Below, piece by piece: positions 58,557 through 64,000 of a stretch of 64,000 nucleotides of DNA. Made by a program: the position numbers and the translations under genes. Below the pieces are notes generated by a model that saw only the letters and a program-made list of their open reading frames with translations, had not been told where the DNA came from and ran no database searches. The DNA comes from Lachancea mirantina (Eukaryota; Ascomycota; Saccharomycetes; Saccharomycetales; Saccharomycetaceae). Position 1 is the first letter of the stretch. Each line of letters opens with the position of its first letter. The stretch spans positions 310,001-374,000 of the forward strand of contig LT598467.1 in the NCBI GenBank assembly GCA_900074745.1. Direction: 5' to 3'.

Positions 58557-60386
58557 TTATATTCTTACACCAACAGGTAACGTCAAGGATCTTTTGACTG
58601 ATCCATTGAAAGTGCTTGCTAGCATTTCAAAAGCGCCACCGCGTCTCGTGGATGATGTGGGGCTACCTTTATTTGCTGAAGTTTGAATCGAGAAACACCG
58701 GGCATCTTCTTCTGAAGAAATTGTAGTCATCGAGGTTATTTCATCGCGCTTATCAGAATCGTAAATGCTGGAGGTTGTGACTTCTTCATAATCGGATATA
58801 ATAGCATCAATCAACTCCTTGCAATCATCATCGGGGCCCGCTTCCTGGAACTTGGCAATTTGTAAACGCATTAGAATCTGGCGGGATATTGTCTCGCTCA
58901 GGAAATGATTCCATTCTGCCAACGAATTTTGAGGCTTTTCGTTCTCAAGGTTTTCTTGTTCCTCTTCTGTATCAACATGCGACTGGGCGTCCTCGAAAGC
59001 CTGGTCGCTCATAGAAGCTATACTCGGCGTGTTACTGCGATAGGTGCTATCGAAACTGCTGCGAGCCATAACGTGGGTATTAATAACATATTCGTCTTCA
59101 TCTTCTTCTTTGATAGGGAACTCATTGTTTGAAACGTTGAGCTTTGAGAGGGGAATCACCTTGTTGCTTACAACAATAGACGGTTGTCTAACGATGGCGT
59201 TCAAAGAGCGAGAAGGTGTTGATCTCACTAATTTGGTATGAGAGTTTTTCCTGGTGACAGGTGTGGTTGACCCCTGGTGACTGCCTGCAGTCTGAGAGTT
59301 GGCACGAGTTAAAATTGAGGCGGCCCTCTTGATTGAGGAAGGAGAACGTCTGAGAGAAGTCTTATTAGGCTTTGGGGAAGTCACAATCCCTTCGGAATCA
59401 TGTTTCACTTCAGGATCAGGAGTGGCTACCGACTGATCCTTTAAACTTCTGCTCTTGGTGATGGACACCGAATCCACGGTCTTAAGGGAGGAAGAAGACC
59501 TTTCAAAATTTGTGACAAATCCGTTAGCTCTTTTTAAATGGGAAGTCGTTTGTGTCTTGCTTTTCCTCGCTTTATTTCTGTTTCGATACGTGAAAAGTTT
59601 CTTTCTTATTGCAACCCGCCAGCGGTGGAGCCTTGTCCTCGTCCTATTTCGCAGCGTAGAGAAAAACTGAAGTAGCCCTCCTTTGCACCTAATTGCCTTA
59701 GATCTTTTCAGGTTAGTAGGTTTTCGAGTGACAGAATTTTGCCGCAGGGGCTTTATTGTAGAGTAGTCGGTCAACGAAGTTGGTTTCGAACGCATATTTG
59801 GCGACAATGCCGCGGCAGCAGACGCGTTGAAATCCGTTCCACAAGACCCAAACGTGATCTGGAACGACATATTGTCAGCGGTAGGGATTGTTCCCGCTGC
59901 TGTGGAGGCCGAGTAGCGATTTTTATGCGAAAAAGTTGACTGACGGCTAGGTCTAGTGTTGGAAACGTCAAGCGCTCTTTTCACAGGTGGCGTCGCTGTA
60001 ACAGGAGGTGCCAGCGTCGAGGGATACTTTTTCCTGCCTCCCGAAGCGTTTGAGTCCCACGAGGGCATCCCGTTGCTTCCACTGGTCTTGGGCGCAGTAG
60101 TATTGTCCGAAATATTGGCAAACGAGTAAAAGGCGCTACCAATGGCATTAGACGAGTGACCGGAGTTAGAGTGAGTATAGTCAGAAAGTAATTGCGAGCT
60201 AACGTCTTCTTCTTCGTTATCGTCATCTTTCTGACGGAGAATTGCATCGTTAACAATATGATGATTCGACATCTTGTAGTTGTCCACATCTTCGTCTGGC
60301 AGAAAGTCCAAGCTTGGAAACTTAAAATCCATTTGAGTGCCGTGAAACGATTTCGTTTTAGTTCTAGTCGGTGATCTTGTAATCAT
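58557..60386 (-). CDS. AIM44: Cytokinesis regulator Aim44 (Gps1)
   Basis: Aim44/Gps1 (YPL158C, 758 residues) sits at the bud neck and directs Rho1 and Cdc42 control during cytokinesis. The 609-residue protein is mostly disordered, rich in Ser, Thr, Asn and Arg. It has a conserved-looking start DFKFPSLDFLPDEDVDNYKM, a basic block (RTRTRLHRWRVAIRKKLFTYRNRNK; about 255-280) that could bind membrane lipids, and many SP/TP sites for kinases. A helical acidic segment (SLAEWNHFLSETISRQILMR) lies near the C-terminus. The call rests on order (PET20, AIM44, TGS1) and character; sequence motifs are weak. Confidence 0.8.
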   Translation of the reverse strand: MITRSPTRTKTKSFHGTQMDFKFPSLDFLPDEDVDNYKMSNHHIVNDAILRQKDDDNEEEDVSSQLLSDYTHSNSGHSSNAIGSAFYSFANISDNTTAPKTSGSNGMPSWDSNASGGRKKYPSTLAPPVTATPPVKRALDVSNTRPSRQSTFSHKNRYSASTAAGTIPTADNMSFQITFGSCGTDFNASAAAALSPNMRSKPTSLTDYSTIKPLRQNSVTRKPTNLKRSKAIRCKGGLLQFFSTLRNRTRTRLHRWRVAIRKKLFTYRNRNKARKSKTQTTSHLKRANGFVTNFERSSSSLKTVDSVSITKSRSLKDQSVATPDPEVKHDSEGIVTSPKPNKTSLRRSPSSIKRAASILTRANSQTAGSHQGSTTPVTRKNSHTKLVRSTPSRSLNAIVRQPSIVVSNKVIPLSKLNVSNNEFPIKEEDEDEYVINTHVMARSSFDSTYRSNTPSIASMSDQAFEDAQSHVDTEEEQENLENEKPQNSLAEWNHFLSETISRQILMRLQIAKFQEAGPDDDCKELIDAIISDYEEVTTSSIYDSDKRDEITSMTTISSEEDARCFSIQTSANKGSPTSSTRRGGAFEMLASTFNGSVKRSLTLPVGVRI

Positions 60387-61067
60387 CGTGGTTCGGAATG
60401 CTCCTCAGGTGAATAACAAAAACGGAGCTACTTCTGAATGAAGTTTCTGTTAATTTGGGTTTTCCCATCTTTTAAATCCCTTTGCCATGGTGGAGAGCGC
60501 CCAGCAACGTTGCCATTTAAAATTCAAATGGCTTAATTTCTACTCTGTGATCAAATCTTTCCGGACTCTCTGGCCAAATTGGGTATATAGATCTGATCTC
60601 TTGAAATTTGCTTGTAGTTTCGACGCATTTCCCCACGTCCTACGGTCTTTCTAAGCCACATCCATATTCCGACTATTTTTCTATAATTCGAATGGCTGGT
60701 TCATACCAAAGTTCTCATAGGTCAGGACACAGCCCTTCCCAATATTGAAAAATATCATCATCGATTATGTAAGCGATGAGCAAGCCATATGACGACGGTC
60801 TTCAATGAACCCACGTAAACTCTGGAAGTCAGCAGTTTAGATTGTAGAATAAGCGGTTAAGCAGAGTAGCGGTAGCAAGATTTGCAGCTGCTCATCATCT
60901 TCGACATATCATCATTCTTTTCGTTCCGGTTAAAAGCTTGTTTTCAGCTTAAATTTTAACCAAAAATTCGTCATTTGGAAAGACCTCATGCTTCCAGGAC
61001 TCCTGAAAGAAACGTTTGCAGAAATTCGATAATCAAGCGCCGATATTGGTTGTGATCGCATCTTGGA
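60387..61067. other. divergent intergenic region AIM44-TGS1
   Basis: This 681-base interval carries the two promoters. I see no tRNA, repeat or supported ORF in it. Confidence 0.5.
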
Positions 61068-61913
61068 ATGGACCAAGTGGATTTAGGACGGTTTGTGCAT
61101 CTCACAAAGCACAAATATAGGAAACAGCTCAAGGAACTGAAAAGACTGGTCAGAGAAGATGCCTTCCGGGTCGATGAAAGCACCAAAGTGTCGGACAAAA
61201 GCGTGTACAAGTATTGGACGCAACGTAAGAGCATATTCTCGGTTTTTGGAGGAAAACCCTTGTATTTGACCCGAGAATTGTGGTTCAGCATTACACCAGA
61301 GGCAGTAGCTCGGTTTACGGCCCAATTTATCAGAAGTTGTCTACCACAAGCGACTACAGTACTAGATGTCTTTTGCGGTGGGGGCGGCAATTTGATTCAG
61401 TTTGCCATGTTCTTCCCGACGGTATATGGAGTCGACTTTTCTATGGAGCATCTTTACTGCGCTTATCGCAACGCTAAGGCCTACGACGTCGAGGATAGAA
61501 TATGGCTTAAATATGGCGATTGGAATCGATTAGCACGCAAGGGTCGTTTCGAAAAACTGGGCGTAGATTGCGTCTTTGCATCGCCTCCATGGGGCGGACC
61601 CAACTACTTGAAACGGGCGGTGTTCGACGTTGAGACGCAGCTGGAACCACTAGGTCTACGAGAAATGCTAAAAGGGTTTTTGAGAGTCAGCAGTAACGTC
61701 GCAATGTTCCTGCCTCGTAACTCAAATCTGTCTCAAATTTCCCAGATCACACGGGAGCTGCTGGGAGAAGGTGCCAAGTGTAAAGTGCTGTATGTTAAAA
61801 TCGGACCTTACCTCAAGGGCATTCTGTGCCTCTGGGGCGAACCTTTCTACGATTATCAATGCGCAGCTGTAGACGAAGAAGTTCCAGCTCCGAAGGAGGA
61901 ACTGGACTACTGA
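61068..61913 (+). CDS. TGS1: Trimethylguanosine synthase Tgs1
   Basis: Tgs1 converts the m7G cap of snRNAs, snoRNAs and telomerase RNA to the trimethylguanosine form in the nucleolus. The 281-residue protein (315 in yeast) has the SAM-binding motif VLDVFCGGGGN (98-108), VYGVDFSMEHLYCAYRNA and the catalytic FASPPWGGPNYL. The ELWFSITPE block upstream is also conserved. It is shorter at the C-terminus, which in yeast is a charged, dispensable tail. Start is at the first ATG. Confidence 0.96.
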   Translation: MDQVDLGRFVHLTKHKYRKQLKELKRLVREDAFRVDESTKVSDKSVYKYWTQRKSIFSVFGGKPLYLTRELWFSITPEAVARFTAQFIRSCLPQATTVLDVFCGGGGNLIQFAMFFPTVYGVDFSMEHLYCAYRNAKAYDVEDRIWLKYGDWNRLARKGRFEKLGVDCVFASPPWGGPNYLKRAVFDVETQLEPLGLREMLKGFLRVSSNVAMFLPRNSNLSQISQITRELLGEGAKCKVLYVKIGPYLKGILCLWGEPFYDYQCAAVDEEVPAPKEELDY

Positions 61914-61990
61914 GCAGAGCTTGATTGTTCCTCGAGTTTTGAATGTATATTGGTTACTGTTATGTAGAAAACCTGTGGCGGAACGAAATT

Positions 61991-62010
61991 AATGAATGAA
62001 TGAATGAATG
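61991..62010. repeat. (AATG)5 microsatellite
   Basis: Five perfect tandem AATG units lie between the stops of TGS1 and PRM4 (convergent). Confidence 0.95.
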
Positions 62011-62049
62011 AGGGCATGATATTGGGCAGTTCCCCGTTCCCGCCTGTGC

Positions 62050-62796
62050 CTATGAGTTTGAAGGTGCGTTTGTTCTTTGAAAAAGCACTTTTTCCGAACC
62101 AAACGACTTAAATCTGGCCAAAAGTTCACCTTTAGCATGCAAATCCAGGATGTCTGATTTCAGACCACTGTTGATGACCGATTTTCCGTTGATGAAGAGG
62201 AACGGCGGCGTCGCCACGTGTTTTGGAGACGGATTGGGCAGTTTAGAGAACGCAAGACAATTTTCAAGGATATACGTCTTCAATTGGGTGCCTCGGGAGT
62301 GTTTTTCAAGATCCACGATGGCAGGTGGAGGCGATATTTGGAAATCTTTAGAGAGTAAAGACCGCATTTTTTGAGAGTCGGCGTTGTCCGCGACGAAAAG
62401 CACGACTGGTGAGGTGTTCAAAATCTCTTGGAAATTCGTCTGAGCGTCAAACGCGGTTCCCGTGTGTTTGTAATTATTGGGCCCGTGGACCACCATGTTC
62501 GAGACCAGCTTCCTCGATGGTCCAGTAGCGACCGCGTCGCGCGCATTGCGTGTCGACGTGACGCTGTTCTGCTCAATTTCCTGCTTAATGTGCGAGATTG
62601 CCGCTTGTACTTCCAAAACGTTGTCGTTGTCTGTGCCCTTGGTTTCGAGGCTTAAAGTCGAGTAAAGCTCGCTGAAATCTTGGCTTGCAAACGTCACAAA
62701 CAGCAGAATCGCCAGGAGCGTCAGCGTCGACGAAAACACCCGCATCGTCCGCTTATTCGTCTTTTCGCCTTTGCCGTGTTTCATCGATACTATCAT
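62050..62796 (-). CDS. PRM4: Pheromone-regulated membrane protein Prm4 (redox-inactive glutaredoxin-like)
   Basis: The ATG at 62796 gives 248 residues (284 in yeast YPL156C). A short basic cytosolic tail is followed by one transmembrane segment VFSSTLTLLAILLFVTFA (about 19-37), then a stalk and a lumenal thioredoxin-fold domain resembling Grx6/Grx7. At the place of the glutaredoxin CxxS site the sequence is FVADNADSQKM, with no cysteine; the only cysteine is in the later ENCLAF segment. So redox catalysis is unlikely. PRM4 is induced by mating pheromone through Ste12 in S. cerevisiae. Three TGAAAC elements sit in the promoter here. The function is unknown. Confidence 0.82.
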   Translation of the reverse strand: MIVSMKHGKGEKTNKRTMRVFSSTLTLLAILLFVTFASQDFSELYSTLSLETKGTDNDNVLEVQAAISHIKQEIEQNSVTSTRNARDAVATGPSRKLVSNMVVHGPNNYKHTGTAFDAQTNFQEILNTSPVVLFVADNADSQKMRSLLSKDFQISPPPAIVDLEKHSRGTQLKTYILENCLAFSKLPNPSPKHVATPPFLFINGKSVINSGLKSDILDLHAKGELLARFKSFGSEKVLFQRTNAPSNS

Positions 62797-62936
62797 GGTT
62801 TTCAAATGGTGTTTAGTGCGCGAATCTTGGCCGATTTCGAACCACTAAAAGATGCCGTGCCAAAATCCAATGCTGTGCTCTCAAGTCTGTCTCGCTCAAT
62901 TCGCGATGAACCCACTTTCTGGCAGGAGTGGAACCT

Positions 62937-62980
62937 GGTTTGTCTATGGTTTGTCTATGGTTTGTCTATAGTTGGTCTAT
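62937..62980. repeat. 11-bp minisatellite, three perfect copies plus one degenerate
   Basis: GGTTTGTCTAT occurs at 62937-62947, 62948-62958 and 62959-62969, then as AGTTGGTCTAT at 62970-62980. It lies 140-184 bp upstream of the PRM4 start. Confidence 0.95.
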
Positions 62981-62992
62981 ACATACATGTAA

Positions 62993-63012
62993 ATATATAT
63001 ATATATATATAT
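62993..63012. repeat. (AT)10 microsatellite
   Basis: Ten perfect AT units lie between the minisatellite and the PRE-like cluster in the PRM4 promoter. Confidence 0.95.
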
Positions 63013-63018
63013 TTTCTG

Positions 63019-63059
63019 GTTTCAGTAAGGTTTCATCCTGATCAGATCCAGATGAAACC
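63019..63059 (-). promoter_or_regulatory. cluster of three TGAAAC (Ste12 PRE-like) elements upstream of PRM4
   Basis: The core TGAAAC appears at 63019-63024 and 63030-63035 on the minus strand and at 63053-63058 on the plus strand. The last two lie in an inverted repeat, GGTTTCATC (63029-63037) and GATGAAACC (63051-63059). The consensus Ste12 element is TGAAACA; these read TGAAACC. The cluster is 220-260 bp upstream of PRM4. Confidence 0.6.
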
Positions 63060-63660
63060 GGCTACTTTTCTTACCGGTCGTACCAAAGGCTAGAACAAGG
63101 CTACATTTCTCGCGTTTTTCCGCAGAAAAGACCGAACCCCAGATTTGTCGAAAGCGGTAAAAACGCGATTTTTCTGGGAACTGGAGATAGCTACGCGTGA
63201 TTGTGGGGAAAATGGAACGCAGAACAACTCGTACAAGAAGTATTATAGGAGACTATCTAAGCATTTTATCCGTTGAAATGTTACGTCTGTTTCTGTTGCA
63301 AGGAACGCAGCTGCAGGATTTTCTTAGACAGAGTTTATTTTTTGAGTTGGCGGTGCGGGCGTTTCTGTGGGCTATTATAAGCCTCCAAAATCAAGAAACT
63401 GGCCGGACAGAGGCGTAGAATGGGTCCAGCTAGACAACGATTTCAATCAGGTATGTAGCTTAGTCTGAAGCACAGCTAGCCAGCTAGCGAGAATTTAGAA
63501 GTGTAGTGCTCTTTTGTAGCTTTATCCTGTAATTTTCCGCGCATAATTTGGTACCGTCTTTATCATTTTAGTAATTTCTCGAACCAAGCGCAGGACTCAT
63601 GCAATTTGGCCCCAAAAATGGAGCTTTTTGGGCTGGTGCGATTCCTCGGAGCTCGGCGTC

Positions 63661-64000
63661 TCAATTATCCTGCATCGCCATGCACTCCGGCCGCAGGGCA
63701 CTGTCGCGTAGACGTTTGGCACTCCGTAATGCCTCCAGCATCTTGTCCTTCCGCGCGACGCTTTTGCGCAGCAGCAGGAGCTCCTGTTCCTGTCTGCGAA
63801 TGACGTCTTCGTCGCCCGTTCTGTCTTGAAAAGACATCGAGGTCTGGTGCAGTCTCTGTAACTTGGTCTCCAATCGCACTGACCGCAGCTCCAGTTGCTG
63901 AATATACTGTACTTGTCCGTTCAGGCGCGCCTCCAGAGCTCGCATTTTCTGCTTGAACACGCTGCCGACCGCTGCAGGTAAAAAATCGGCAATTTCCAAA
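63661..64000 (-). CDS. KIP2: C-terminal end of kinesin Kip2 (partial, runs off the window)
   Basis: The frame enters from the right edge and ends at a TGA at 63661-63663. About 112 residues are visible: ADFLPAAVGSVFKQKMRALE, then a long Gln/Leu/Arg/Glu-rich coiled coil (about residues 15-90 of the visible part) and a basic tail. Kip2 (YPL155C) is the plus-end kinesin that carries Bik1 and dynein along cytoplasmic microtubules, and its C-terminus is a coiled coil. The motor domain lies outside the window. The call is by position after PRM4 and coiled-coil character. Confidence 0.75.
   Translation of the reverse strand, partial: LEIADFLPAAVGSVFKQKMRALEARLNGQVQYIQQLELRSVRLETKLQRLHQTSMSFQDRTGDEDVIRRQEQELLLLRKSVARKDKMLEALRSAKRLRDSALRPECMAMQDN

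Larger units (their letters stand above)
62797..63660. other. upstream region of PRM4 and downstream region of KIP2
   Basis: Apart from the PRE-like cluster and the minisatellite and microsatellite listed separately, this 864-base stretch has an ACGCGT at 63193-63198 and an unrecognised 73-codon + strand frame (63197-63418). No RNA gene is seen. Confidence 0.5.

Noticed and set aside
1-64000. Viral, retrotransposon, secondary-metabolite or toxin system
   Set aside because: No reverse transcriptase, integrase, capsid, transposase, polyketide or toxin-like sequence appears in any frame; nearly every long frame is a recognised yeast housekeeping gene.

Overview
The window is a gene-dense, almost intron-free budding-yeast chromosome segment. 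CTG reads as leucine at conserved positions (for example in the Rpt4 AAA core), so it is not a CTG-clade yeast. Nearly every protein aligns by eye with a Saccharomyces cerevisiae gene. The order interleaves S. cerevisiae chromosomes XV and XVI (YOR246-260 with YPL155-176) one gene at a time. The two duplicated pairs (TRE1/TRE2, SVS1/SRL1) each appear once. This is the double-synteny pattern of a Saccharomycetaceae species that did not undergo the whole-genome duplication (Lachancea, Kluyveromyces, Torulaspora, Zygosaccharomyces or Eremothecium type). I cannot name the species from sequence alone.

Layout. (1) 0-8.3 kb is a YKL/YIR block: RAM2, YVH1, MND2, a small spliced gene resembling YKL018C-A, SWD2, HCS1, ATP7. 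(2) 8.3-9.5 kb is a gene-free stretch at the junction of two ancestral blocks, with a perfect 32-nt palindrome. (3) 9.5-18.4 kb: COX10, GCD1, RPT4, HNT3, MRPL40, CDC31 and SPT14; SPT14 has a 5' intron. (4) 18.5-36 kb: TRE1/2, DAP1, an OSW1-position gene, MEX67, SEC63, NAT5, MRX4, TMA16, REV3, ATG29, SET6. (5) 37-50.5 kb: TUM1, CLP1, APC5, MLH3, SVS1/SRL1, YPL162C, BEM4, ENV9. (6) 50.8-64 kb: CDC60, YAP3, PET20, MGL2, AIM44, TGS1, PRM4 and the C-terminal end of KIP2, which runs off the window.

The genes are ordinary housekeeping genes, not one pathway. Several contribute to shared processes: APC/C (MND2, APC5), mitochondria (ATP7, COX10, MRPL40, MRX4, PET20), mRNA processing and export (CLP1, SWD2, MEX67, TGS1), DNA repair (HCS1, HNT3, REV3, MLH3), GPI and ER functions (SPT14, SEC63, DAP1), polarity and cytokinesis (BEM4, AIM44, KIP2). 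I found no tRNA, rRNA, CRISPR array, centromere, transposon or viral remnant. I did not find an undescribed multi-gene system.

The most interesting signals are small. They are two short 5' introns that complete tiny first exons, a 26-nt motif repeated in two unlinked non-coding places, and promoter motifs that match the known regulation of their genes (Rpn4/PACE at RPT4, Ste12-like cluster at PRM4, SBF/MBF-like sites at SVS1). There are also some unusually long gene-free intervals with hairpins or protein-like short ORFs. Translation starts were set at the first ATG that matches family N-termini; where an open frame continues upstream without ATG this is stated.
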